From the NCBI GenBank assembly GCA_964462135.1, contig CAYWWK010000004.1, positions 36,670-100,669 of the forward strand: 64,000 bases of DNA. The letters are read 5' to 3'. The position numbers were made by a program, and so were the translations under genes. Numbering within the stretch: position 1 is the stretch's first letter; each line of letters starts with the position of its first letter. Under the pieces are notes generated by a model. The model had not been told where the DNA came from. It saw only the letters and a list, made by a program, of their open reading frames with translations, and ran no database searches. Source of the stretch: MGBC163016 sp964462135 (lineage in GTDB: Bacteria > Actinomycetota > Coriobacteriia > Coriobacteriales > Eggerthellaceae). Below, one piece after another: positions 36,829 through 43,967 of the stretch.

Positions 36829-37800
36829 ATGAAGGTATTCGTATTTGACTCAGCCAAGTGCAATGGATGCTATGGCTGCCAGCTTGCCTGCAAGGACGAG
36901 CATTGGAACAATGAGTGGCTGCCCTATGCACTGCCTCAGCCAGATACCGGGCATTTCTGGTGCAAGATGACCCAGACCGACCATGGCCAGGTTCCCAAGG
37001 TGCGCGTCGAGTACAAGCCACTGTTCTGCAACCACTGCGATGATGCTCCCTGCATCAAGGCCGATCCCGAGGTGTCCTTCAAGCGCTCGGACGGCTTGGT
37101 GATCATGGATCCGGTCAAGGCAAAGGGCCGTCGCGACCTTGTTGATTCCTGCCCTTACGGCGCCATCTATTGGAATGAGGAACTTGAGGTGCCGCAGCAC
37201 TGCACGGGCTGTGCGCATCTGGTTGATGAGGGCGAGCTTCCCCACTGCGTGGACGTGTGCGCCACGGGTGCGCTTCGCTTCGGTGAGGAAGAGGAATTCG
37301 CCGACGAGATCGCTCGGGCTGAGACCGTGGCTGCCAGCGAGCACGGCCCACGCGTCTACTATCTCAACCTTCCCCATCTCTTCATCGGTGGCGAAGTGTG
37401 GGATCCGGCGCTTGATGAGATCATCGAAGGCGCCAAGATCACCCTTTCCGGGGATGCTCAGGCCGTGACCAACTCCGACGAGTTCGGCGACTTCTGGTTC
37501 CGCAAGCTTGATCCCGGCAGCTATACCCTCACGATCGAAGCACCGGGCTTCGTTTCCCAGACCAAGGAAGTGAAGCTGGACAAGTCCCTGAACGTGGGCG
37601 ACTTCCCGCTGGAGCGTGAGGCAGGCAACCAGGTGAAGGAGAAGACAGAACCGCAGGCTGCCGTAGGCAAGCAGGCACCCATCGATACTCCTGATGTCGA
37701 GGTGGGCGAGCTGGGTGATGTCAAGGCCTCCATGTCCGTGATGTCTCAGGCTGGCGAGGATGCCATCTTCGACGATTCGGGTATCACCACCAAGCACTAG
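36829..37800 (+). CDS. bthL: Transhydroxylase-like small subunit, three [4Fe-4S] clusters plus beta-sandwich domain
   Basis: A 323-residue iron-sulfur subunit. Motifs CNGCYGCQLAC, CNHCDDAPC, a lone SCPYGA and CTGCAHL...CVDVC give twelve cluster ligands for three [4Fe-4S] clusters. PRVYYLNL then leads into a beta-sandwich domain (about residues 184-262), as in the Pelobacter beta subunit. About 60 further acidic residues follow, which the 274-residue Pelobacter subunit lacks. AAGGAGG precedes the ATG. It must pair with one or both of the upstream alpha subunits, whose lack of clusters fits this division of labour. Cytoplasmic. Confidence 0.92.
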   Translation: MKVFVFDSAKCNGCYGCQLACKDEHWNNEWLPYALPQPDTGHFWCKMTQTDHGQVPKVRVEYKPLFCNHCDDAPCIKADPEVSFKRSDGLVIMDPVKAKGRRDLVDSCPYGAIYWNEELEVPQHCTGCAHLVDEGELPHCVDVCATGALRFGEEEEFADEIARAETVAASEHGPRVYYLNLPHLFIGGEVWDPALDEIIEGAKITLSGDAQAVTNSDEFGDFWFRKLDPGSYTLTIEAPGFVSQTKEVKLDKSLNVGDFPLEREAGNQVKEKTEPQAAVGKQAPIDTPDVEVGELGDVKASMSVMSQAGEDAIFDDSGITTKH

Positions 37801-37894
37801 GCACTCATCAGGGTTTTCTCGGGCAGGTCTTAAGGACTTGCCCGACGTGTATCGCCTGACTGTTTCTTTTGCGAAGAGAAAGGAAATCGAACCT

Positions 37895-39034
37895 ATGAAC
37901 GATGACCTTCGGAAGCAACGTCAAGACCGAATCTTGGCTGCCATGCAAGGCAAGAAGATTGACCGCACTCCGCTCATGTGGGCAGGGGACTTGGCGCTCA
38001 TTCGCTACGCCAAGCCGGAAACGGATTTCCAGTACATGATCGAGCACCATGAGGACATGACGAAGACCATCGTGGATGAGGTGCTGCCGAAGTTCCCCAA
38101 GCTTGACTTCCTCGCGGCGGTGGGTATGAGCTCACGTTTCCTGGGTGCGGCCTTCCTGGTCAAGACCCTGCTTCCTGGTGTGGATATCCCTGCTGACGAG
38201 ATGTGGCAGCTCGATTTCGACCATTCCTTCACCGAGGATGTCTATGACGAGATCGTGGATGGCGGCTGGCAGAAGTTCAGCGACAAGATCCTCTTCGACA
38301 AGCTGGGCTATGACCCTGAGGCCATGGGGAAGGATTTCGAGGCGGGCATGCGCAACAAGAAGCTCTATCATGATGCGGGCCTGCCGTTCTTCCGTCATGA
38401 GGGCATGCTCTCCTCGCCCTATGACGTACTTGCCTTCGGGCGCGGCCTTACCGAGTTCTTCATGGACATGTATGAGCAGCCTGATGAGATGAAGGCTGCC
38501 ATGAATGTGATCATGGACGAGGAAGAGGCCCGTATCGGAGACAGCATCAAAGGCCAGGTGGCCGATGCTGAGGCCCATGGCGAAGTGGTCATGTACACCA
38601 TCGCTCCCTGCGTGCAGGCGAACTGCGATCTGCTGGGTCGCGCCCAGTTCGAGGAATTCGGCTGGCCTCTGATCGAACGTCAGGCGAACTTCCTTTTGGA
38701 CCAAGGTGCCTACGTTCGCTTCCATATGGATTCGAACTGGACGAACAACCTTGATCTGTTCGCTCAATTCCCGGCAGGGCGGTGCATCTTCGATTCCGAT
38801 GGCAACACCGACCTCATCAAGACCCGCGATATCCTTGGCTCCAAGATGGCGTTCACGGGCACGGTGGACCCGGCGAACTTCGCCTTCGGCAAGCCTGAGC
38901 AGATATATGATGAGGTCAAGGAGCAGCTGGCGGTCATGGGAGACAGCTTCATCGCGTCCCCGTCCTGCAGCATTCCTGCCAATGCGCCGGCAGAGAACAT
39001 CGACGCTATGTACGCCGCCATCGACGAATTGTGA
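37895..39034 (+). CDS. Uroporphyrinogen-decarboxylase-type corrinoid methyltransferase
   Basis: A 379-residue URO-D/MtaA-family TIM-barrel protein. Blocks typical of the family include KIDRTPLMW near the start, YTIAPCVQANCDLLG, FHMDSNW and SPSCSIPANAPAENIDAM; the His/Asp and late Cys could be metal ligands. AAAGGAA precedes ATG 37895; the open frame extends back into the end of the beta-subunit gene but without a start site. A corrinoid protein gene follows after 48 bp, the pairing found in O-demethylase systems such as vanillate demethylase. It probably transfers a methyl group from a methoxylated aromatic to the corrinoid, or from corrinoid onward. No methyltetrahydrofolate partner or reductive activator is nearby. 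Confidence 0.88.
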   Translation: MNDDLRKQRQDRILAAMQGKKIDRTPLMWAGDLALIRYAKPETDFQYMIEHHEDMTKTIVDEVLPKFPKLDFLAAVGMSSRFLGAAFLVKTLLPGVDIPADEMWQLDFDHSFTEDVYDEIVDGGWQKFSDKILFDKLGYDPEAMGKDFEAGMRNKKLYHDAGLPFFRHEGMLSSPYDVLAFGRGLTEFFMDMYEQPDEMKAAMNVIMDEEEARIGDSIKGQVADAEAHGEVVMYTIAPCVQANCDLLGRAQFEEFGWPLIERQANFLLDQGAYVRFHMDSNWTNNLDLFAQFPAGRCIFDSDGNTDLIKTRDILGSKMAFTGTVDPANFAFGKPEQIYDEVKEQLAVMGDSFIASPSCSIPANAPAENIDAMYAAIDEL

Positions 39035-39082
39035 TCGGAGCGTTGTCAACCAAGCCAAGCAATGATCTGAAGGGAGAAAACC

Positions 39083-39718
39083 ATGGCAACCTATGACGAC
39101 ATCTCAAGTGCAGTGCAGAGGGGCAAGCGCAAGGAAGTGGCACCCTTGGTGCAGCAGGCCATTGACGAGGGATGCGCCGCTGAGGAGATTCTGAATCAGG
39201 CGCTCATTCCGGCCATGGACGTCATCGGCGAGAAGTTCTCCAACGGTGAGGTCTTCGTGCCTGAGATGCTCGTGGCGGCACGCGCCATGTCCGCAGGCAC
39301 TGAGGTTTTGAAACCCCATCTGGCCGCCGAGGGCACCGAGCCTGTTGGCAAGGCGGTCATCGGCACGGTCAAGGGCGACATGCATGACATCGGCAAGAAC
39401 CTCGTTCGCATGATGATCGAGTCGAAGGGTTTCGAGGTGGAGGACCTGGGGGTGGATGTGTCCTCCGAGCAGTTCGTGTCCTTCCTGCAGGAGCATGATG
39501 ACGTGGATATCGTCTGCTGCTCATCACTGCTCACCACCACCATGCCCGAGATCAAGGCAACCATCGAGGCCATCAAGGAGGCGGGGCTGCGCGACAAGGT
39601 CAAGATCATGATCGGCGGTGCTCCGGTCACCCAGGCCTATGCCGATGAGGTGGGGGCCGATGCCTATACCGAGGATGCCGGCGAAGCTGCCGTGCGCGCT
39701 TTGGAACTGGTTTCCTGA
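39083..39718 (+). CDS. Corrinoid (methyl-carrier) protein
   Basis: A 211-residue methyltransferase corrinoid protein. A helical cap domain (residues 1-85, with FSNGEVFVPEMLVAARAM) precedes a Rossmann-type cobalamin-binding domain carrying GDMHDIGKN, the DxHxxG motif whose histidine binds cobalt from below, and a later GGAPVT motif. AAGGGAGAAAACC precedes the ATG. It is the last gene of the operon that starts at 31226, and a strong terminator follows. It should carry the methyl group handled by the protein at 37895, and perhaps by the orphan at 19189. Confidence 0.95.
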   Translation: MATYDDISSAVQRGKRKEVAPLVQQAIDEGCAAEEILNQALIPAMDVIGEKFSNGEVFVPEMLVAARAMSAGTEVLKPHLAAEGTEPVGKAVIGTVKGDMHDIGKNLVRMMIESKGFEVEDLGVDVSSEQFVSFLQEHDDVDIVCCSSLLTTTMPEIKATIEAIKEAGLRDKVKIMIGGAPVTQAYADEVGADAYTEDAGEAAVRALELVS

Positions 39719-39746
39719 GCTCTGCAAGAGGCTCACGATCATGTCG

Positions 39747-39772
39747 AAGGGGCGGCTTGACCGCCCCTTTTT
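39747..39772 (+). terminator. Rho-independent terminator of transhydroxylase operon
   Basis: GGGGCGG, a CTTGA loop, CCGCCCC and TTTTT form a textbook terminator 29 bp after the corrinoid protein gene. Confidence 0.9.
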
Positions 39773-39834
39773 CATCTGTGCAACTTGCCCCACCTGGATA
39801 CAAGTTGCATTTCTCTCGTAGCGTGTAGTGAAGA

Positions 39835-39921
39835 TTTGTAGCGCAGGCTTCAGCCTGCACGTGCCCGGATCCATTCGCGTCTTCCTTGATGACGGTCAAA
39901 GGCTAAAGCCTTTGCTACGAA
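39835..39921. repeat. Nested inverted-repeat element
   Basis: Two short hairpins (GCAGGCT/AGCCTGC and AAAGGCT/AGCCTTT) lie inside outer arms TTTGTAGC and GCTACGAA. The structure fits a REP-like or miniature mobile element. It lies in the 351-bp gap between two terminators, where no gene is seen. Confidence 0.5.
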
Positions 39922-40006
39922 CTTGGGCTCAGAACGACACGGACGGGTACCTAAGAAGAGGGCAGCCTAGCTGGCCGCCCTCCATCAACCCAATAGCCCC
40001 GTCCCC

Positions 40007-40040
40007 AAAAAAAGAACCGCATCCTTTGGATGCGGTTCTT
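40007..40040 (-). terminator. Terminator of the Mop gene
   Basis: AAGAACCGCATCC and GGATGCGGTTCTT pair over 13 bp, with an A-run at 40007-40013 that reads as a T-run on the minus strand, 30 bp past the Mop gene. Confidence 0.85.
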
Positions 40041-40069
40041 CCCGTGAGATCGGTTGGAGGAGGTGGGAG

Positions 40070-40279
40070 CTACTCCACGCCCACCATGGCCTCGGTTGCC
40101 TTGATGATGGCAACGGCCGGCGCGCCAACCTTGAGACCCAGCTGCTCGATGGCCTCGTTGGTGATGGAGCCCTTGACCTTGCTGCCGTCGTCCAGCTGGA
40201 TAGTCACATGGCCATTCACGGCACCTTCCTGGACGTTCTTGATGGTGCCCTTGAGCTGATTGCGTGCGCTGATCTTCAT
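40070..40279 (-). CDS. Mop/TOBE-domain molybdate-binding protein (molbindin)
   Basis: A 69-residue single-domain protein with the molbindin pattern: MKISARNQLKGTIKNVQEG, HVTIQLDDG, ITNEAIEQLGL and VGAPAVAIIKAT. Such proteins form small oligomers that bind molybdate or tungstate, or serve as sensor domains of ModE. AAAGGAAG precedes ATG 40279. It is divergent from moeA, and this pairing fits molybdate storage or delivery for the many molybdoenzymes nearby. Confidence 0.92.
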   Translation of the reverse strand: MKISARNQLKGTIKNVQEGAVNGHVTIQLDDGSKVKGSITNEAIEQLGLKVGAPAVAIIKATEAMVGVE

Positions 40280-40432
40280 TGGTACTGCTTCCTTTCGTTC
40301 GTTTCCTGACAGGACGCATGATGTCATGGGTGTCTCTGACCTTCTGGGCACAGGGGACTTCTTTCACAACCGTTAACCCGGTTCGTCCCATTTCGTCCCG
40401 CACGTGTGCTCGGAGGCTTCAGATGCAAGCCC

Positions 40433-40462
40433 TTGACAAATATATTCTAAACCAAATATATA
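40433..40462 (+). promoter_or_regulatory. Promoter of moeA, with AT-rich inverted repeats
   Basis: TTGACA at 40433, an 18-bp spacer and TATATA at 40457 form a good housekeeping promoter. The spacer contains ATATATTC...AAATATAT, and TATACTT/AAGTATA follows, which could bind a molybdate-responsive regulator. A leader of about 165 bases precedes moeA. I see no recognised riboswitch in it. Confidence 0.6.
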
Positions 40463-40634
40463 CTTCAATAAGTATAATAGGAAAACGATTTGCTGGGTGT
40501 TACCAGAAGAGGCCATTGAAGCGCTCATCGTATGCAATGATTGGTGAAGAGAGATCAGCGCTGGTGAGAGAATAAATGAAGAGGGATGTAAACATGCAAT
40601 CACGACAGTGGCAAGGTTGAGAAAGGGAAAACCA

Positions 40635-41975
40635 ATGAGAGACCATTCGCATCACATTGAACTGTCAAGGCAGGCAGCCACGGAAGCCATGCTAGCCACT
40701 TTGGATCAAGCTGGGTTCGGGTCGTACGCGCAGTCTGAGCAGGTACCGCTTGCCCAGGCCTGTGGGCGCGTGCTGGCGAAGGACGTCACCTCCAAGACGG
40801 ATATCCCCAACGTGCTCACCTGCTGCATGGATTCCATCGCCGTCCATTGGGATGTCTTCGAAGGGCTTGGTGAAGGCCAGTTGCCCGATGTCAGCCAGTG
40901 GGAAGAGGGCGTGGATTGGACCTTTGCCAATACCGGTGTTGCCATGCCGGAAGGATTCGACACCGCCATCGTGGTGGAGCACGCAACCATTTCCGATGAC
41001 GGGAGCCTGCTTGCCATCGATGCTGCGCCTTCCGAGCGGTTTGCGGGCACGAAGCCGGTGGGTGAGACCATGCGCCAGGGAGACGTGGCCGTGGCTGCTG
41101 GCACGTTCATCACACCGGAAGTGGCCGCTTCCATCGCCGCTGCGGGGCGTTCCGCTGTCTGCGTGCTTGCGCGTCCACGCGTGTCGTTCTTGCCTACGGG
41201 CAATGAACTCGTGCCGCCGAACGTTCCCTTCGCGAAAGGTTCGCGCATCCCCTTCGCTGGGCGTGGGCGCACTTTCGAATCTAACAGCTTCATGGTGCAG
41301 GGCAAGGTTGAGGCATGGGGTGGAACCTACGTGCCGTTCGACATCGTGGCGGATGACTATGACGCCATCAAGGAAGCCGTGCTCCAAGCGGCAGAGGTCT
41401 CAGACATCATCGTGTTGAACGCGGGTTCATCCAAAGGTTCTGATGACTGGTCGGTGGAGGTGCTGGAGGAGATAGGAGGGGTGATCTGCCATCAAACGAA
41501 CCACGGCCCCGGACATCACAGTTCCTATGCCGTGCTGCGCTTGGATGAGCGCATGGTCCCTGTGGTGGGCATCTCAGGCCCTCCAGGTGGCGCCGCTTTC
41601 ACCATGAACTTCTATGTTCGTCCGCTCATGTGCGCGTTCTTGGGACTGGATACCGCTCCTCAGCTGATTCCGGCCAAGCTGGCAGGTTCATTCGGGCCGA
41701 ACAAGTTCCATGCGAACGCGAATCAGCCGAAGCCAAGGGAGACACTGCCCGGTGAGGCTCGTCCGCCTGAGACGACGAAGCCCGAAGACCGCTTCTTCTC
41801 TGTACGCTGCATACTGCTAGAGGTGGATGACCAAGGTCAGTTGACGGCAACGCCGGTGCCGGGTCGTCCGGGGACGCCGGCCACGGCGAAGGCGAATGCT
41901 CTGTACATGCTGGCAGCAGGGCCTTCAGATGTATTCCCCGAACCAGGCGAGATCATCTGGGTGGAGCTGCGGTAG
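40635..41975 (+). CDS. moeA: Molybdopterin molybdenumtransferase MoeA
   Basis: A 446-residue MoeA, which inserts molybdate into adenylated molybdopterin. Characteristic blocks are CGRVLAKDVTSKTDIPNVLTC near residue 45, a beta-barrel insert, FLPTGNELVPP, VLNAGSSKGSDDW (a variant of the usual GGSS site), PPGGAAFTMNFYVRP and a C-terminal beta domain. ATG 40635 has AAAGGG upstream; the frame back to 40608 lacks a site. It stands alone on its strand, with the Mop gene divergent. It serves the nine bis-PGD enzymes of the window. Asn replaces one usual Gly in the MPT-binding loop, which is a small oddity. Confidence 0.9.
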   Translation: MRDHSHHIELSRQAATEAMLATLDQAGFGSYAQSEQVPLAQACGRVLAKDVTSKTDIPNVLTCCMDSIAVHWDVFEGLGEGQLPDVSQWEEGVDWTFANTGVAMPEGFDTAIVVEHATISDDGSLLAIDAAPSERFAGTKPVGETMRQGDVAVAAGTFITPEVAASIAAAGRSAVCVLARPRVSFLPTGNELVPPNVPFAKGSRIPFAGRGRTFESNSFMVQGKVEAWGGTYVPFDIVADDYDAIKEAVLQAAEVSDIIVLNAGSSKGSDDWSVEVLEEIGGVICHQTNHGPGHHSSYAVLRLDERMVPVVGISGPPGGAAFTMNFYVRPLMCAFLGLDTAPQLIPAKLAGSFGPNKFHANANQPKPRETLPGEARPPETTKPEDRFFSVRCILLEVDDQGQLTATPVPGRPGTPATAKANALYMLAAGPSDVFPEPGEIIWVELR

Positions 41976-42012
41976 ACATGGCTGTCAGCAGGGGCTGCCC
42001 AAAAGGATGAGA

Positions 42013-42077
42013 CGAATGGGCGGAGTCGTCTTGAAGGCGGCAATGCGACTTGACCCTCCTTGTCGTCCGCCCATTCG
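42013..42077 (+). terminator. Long inverted repeat after moeA
   Basis: CGAATGGGCGGA and TCCGCCCATTCG are exact complements around a 41-base loop, 38 bp after moeA. The rest of the 457-bp gap to the PIN gene holds a GTTGA/TCAAC dyad at 42160-42175, a GGCGGTGC/GCACCGCC pair near 42303-42340 and no convincing gene. Confidence 0.5.
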
Positions 42078-42432
42078 CCCCGTCCCTCTGGGTGGTCCCT
42101 GCAGATGCATTTGCCGCAGATCGGTGAAAATCGGCCTGTGGCAGAATAAATTATAGTTAGTTGAGGATAATCAACGCTGAAGGGATACTATGGGAAATGT
42201 CAGTCGCCGCGAACTGACTGGCAATGTGTTGGTGTTGCGCATGAAGAAGGGCTGTCTGTACATCATGTCATCAAAAGCCAACCATTTTCCTCTTCTCTCT
42301 GGGGCGGTGCTATTTCCCTCTCTCTGGCACCGCCTCGCCATTCGCTTGGGCCCTGTTTCTGCGCTCCTTTAAGCTCATTGACCGATCTTGCACCGAAAGT
42401 GCATAGCCCAATACCCCTTCAAGACCAAAGTC

Positions 42433-42885
42433 TTATTCGAGAGGGAATTCAACGGCATCGTATTCGTAGTCAGGTGGGCAGAACTGCTCTACGAAATCTT
42501 TAGGGGAGATGACGGGAACTGGTGAACGCCGGAAATCCGACCCATCTCTGGTGACTATCATGTCGATGCCGTTCCTCTGAGCAGCGGCAACGATCACGGC
42601 GTCTTCAAAATCCTCCATGTCAGATTCTGCGGCTCTGTGGCAGTCCGATCCGTTCACATCGAATATGTCGAAGAGGCCATAGATGATCTTCAGATTATCC
42701 TTGATCTGGTCTTTGCTTCGCCCGAACCTATGAAGCACATAGGCGATGTCGGTTATGGCGGATGCCGGAATATAGGTATCGAATCTGCGCAGGTTGGCTA
42801 TGTCGCAGGAAATATATGACTCAGGATATTTTGAAGGGCGAGCAATGATGTCGAGGACGACGTTGGTGTCAAAGCATATCCTCAC
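42433..42885 (-). CDS. PIN-domain toxin
   Basis: A 150-residue PIN-domain ribonuclease. Acidic active-site residues are visible in MRICFDTNVVLDI (Asp 6), DMEDFEDAVIVAAA and IVTRDGSDF. It overlaps the antitoxin gene by 4 bp (ATGA), the usual toxin-antitoxin arrangement. Such toxins cleave tRNA or rRNA when not bound by antitoxin. The surrounding DNA is more AT-rich than the metabolic operons, which suggests transfer. Confidence 0.9.
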   Translation of the reverse strand: MRICFDTNVVLDIIARPSKYPESYISCDIANLRRFDTYIPASAITDIAYVLHRFGRSKDQIKDNLKIIYGLFDIFDVNGSDCHRAAESDMEDFEDAVIVAAAQRNGIDMIVTRDGSDFRRSPVPVISPKDFVEQFCPPDYEYDAVEFPLE

Positions 42886-43178
42886 ACGGGCTCACCGTAT
42901 TTCTTCATGATGCGGCTGCACCTTGCGCCTTTGAGATCAAAGGCATCCGGGATTTCGATGTTTGGCTCCAACCCTTTGAGTAGTTCCCTACGTTCCGCAT
43001 ACTTGTCGCGTTCGTGGTTGGATTTGGCGAAGGCGGGAAGATCTTGCTCCGATTCCATGTATTCATACAGATCACGCACGATCTGGGAGACGGATTTCCC
43101 GTTCCTTTTCAAGACCTGATTGCCGTGCTTCTTCAATGATTCGGGAAGGCGAATGTTCAGTACTGCGTCAGATGCCAT
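42882..43178 (-). CDS. RelB/DinJ-type ribbon-helix-helix antitoxin
   Basis: A 98-residue protein with an N-terminal ribbon-helix-helix (LNIRLPESLKKHGNQVLKRNG ... VSQIVRDLYEYM), as in RelB/DinJ antitoxins, and a C-terminal toxin-neutralising tail. GGAGGG precedes ATG 43178; the frame to 43217 begins too early. It is coupled to the PIN toxin by a 4-bp overlap and should repress its own promoter. Confidence 0.85.
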   Translation of the reverse strand: MASDAVLNIRLPESLKKHGNQVLKRNGKSVSQIVRDLYEYMESEQDLPAFAKSNHERDKYAERRELLKGLEPNIEIPDAFDLKGARCSRIMKKYGEPV

Positions 43179-43375
43179 GTTCCCTCCTTTGCCGCGATCT
43201 ATATGATAGCGTATCATTCTGCATTACGTAATGCAATCGTACTATTAGCAAGATTGAGGTAACTGGTCAAGGAGACCCCCCCGGAGCATCTCTCGACCCC
43301 TTCGCGAAGCGCCGGAGGGTTCTGAAACGCTTTCAGGATCTGCTATGTGTGTCTTGAGGGTGCTATAATCCAACT

Positions 43376-43452
43376 CAACGGAAGCCCGTACCTTATCGCG
43401 GGCAGCGCCGTTGGATTATAGGGAGTAGTTGCAGCTGCTCCCTACTTCTTTT
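43376..43452 (+). ncRNA. Candidate antisense RNA antitoxin
   Basis: An extended -10 promoter (TGCTATAAT, 43361-43369) would start a transcript near 43376. It folds into CAACGG...CCGTTGG enclosing CCCG...CGGG, then a GGGAGTAG/CTGCTCCC stem with a T-rich end near 43450. The RNA would overlap the 3-prime end of the small hydrophobic gene on the other strand, as RatA does with txpA. The TATAATCC at the left is mirrored at 43419-43430 (GGATTATAG). Confidence 0.5.
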
Positions 43453-43564
43453 CGCGACTCTGCTCCTTTAGTGCTCTGGTTATGAGGTCAATTGCCGCTT
43501 TGATCAAGTTCAAGGCGGCAGTCGCAAGGCCAATCAAGGCTGCAACTATGGAAATCTCTATCAT
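43442..43564 (-). CDS. Small hydrophobic peptide, candidate type I toxin
   Basis: A 40-codon frame with a near-perfect ribosome binding site (AAAGGAGGT, eight bases before ATG 43564). The peptide starts MIEISIVAALIGLATAA, forms one membrane helix of about 25 residues and ends with the charged tail KEQSREKK. Size, single hydrophobic helix, basic tail and an overlapping RNA on the opposite strand resemble type I toxins such as TxpA and Fst. It lies 264 bp upstream, on the same strand, of the PIN antitoxin gene. I do not recognise an exact family. Confidence 0.6.
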   Translation of the reverse strand: MIEISIVAALIGLATAALNLIKAAIDLITRALKEQSREKK

Positions 43565-43582
43565 AGGAAGTACCTCCTTTTT

Positions 43583-43631
43583 GCATTGGAGGCGCTACCA
43601 GCACACGGGTCTTACACCGTTGAGCTAATGC
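43583..43631 (-). other. Structured 5-prime leader of the small hydrophobic gene
   Basis: GCATT and AATGC close a 49-base segment just before the AAAGGAGG site on the minus strand. It contains TAGCTCAACGGTG, which looks like a tRNA D-arm, and GGTAGCGCC. It could be a tRNA-like fold that controls translation. Confidence 0.35.
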
Positions 43632-43967
43632 GAGATTGTACTCCTGTCTCGCAGGATTTCTTCTGTGAAAATATGCCTTTGAACAGGCATGATGATCTTT
43701 GCTGAATGCGTGAAGGAACACGTCAGATCCGTGATGGATTCGTGTCGAAGGCCGCAAGGAGATGCGTCAAAGAATGTGCGCCGCACATGCCTTCATCATC
43801 TACTGTTCTTGCTCGGCGCCAAATTAAAAGAAAGACCTAAAACCCGCATCATCTCCCAAGCGGAGCGCAGGCAATCTCTCTGTCATTTCGCGTGCAATGA
43901 GAGACCCTCTGAACGGCAGACGTGCGCGCATGTCAGCCTTGCAGCAATGGACGCTTGTCCTGCGTCT
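43632..43967. other. Intergenic stretch without recognised gene
   Basis: Between the toxin leader and fdhD I see only a short ATGCCT/AGGCAT hairpin near 43673 and a possible minus-strand -10 box (TACAAT, complement of 43635-43640). The open frames here lack ribosome binding sites. Confidence 0.5.

Noticed and set aside
37760..37894. Extension of the methyltransferase upstream into the beta-subunit gene
   Set aside because: The family start motif begins near ATG 37895, which has its own ribosome binding site.
42190..42372. 60-codon open frame after moeA
   Set aside because: The ribosome binding site is poor, the product has no recognisable domain and the DNA is rich in inverted repeats; not annotated as a gene.
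43361..43450. CRISPR-like repeat around ATAATCC
   Set aside because: Only one mirrored pair exists, with no regular spacers and no cas genes; the RNA hairpin explanation is better.
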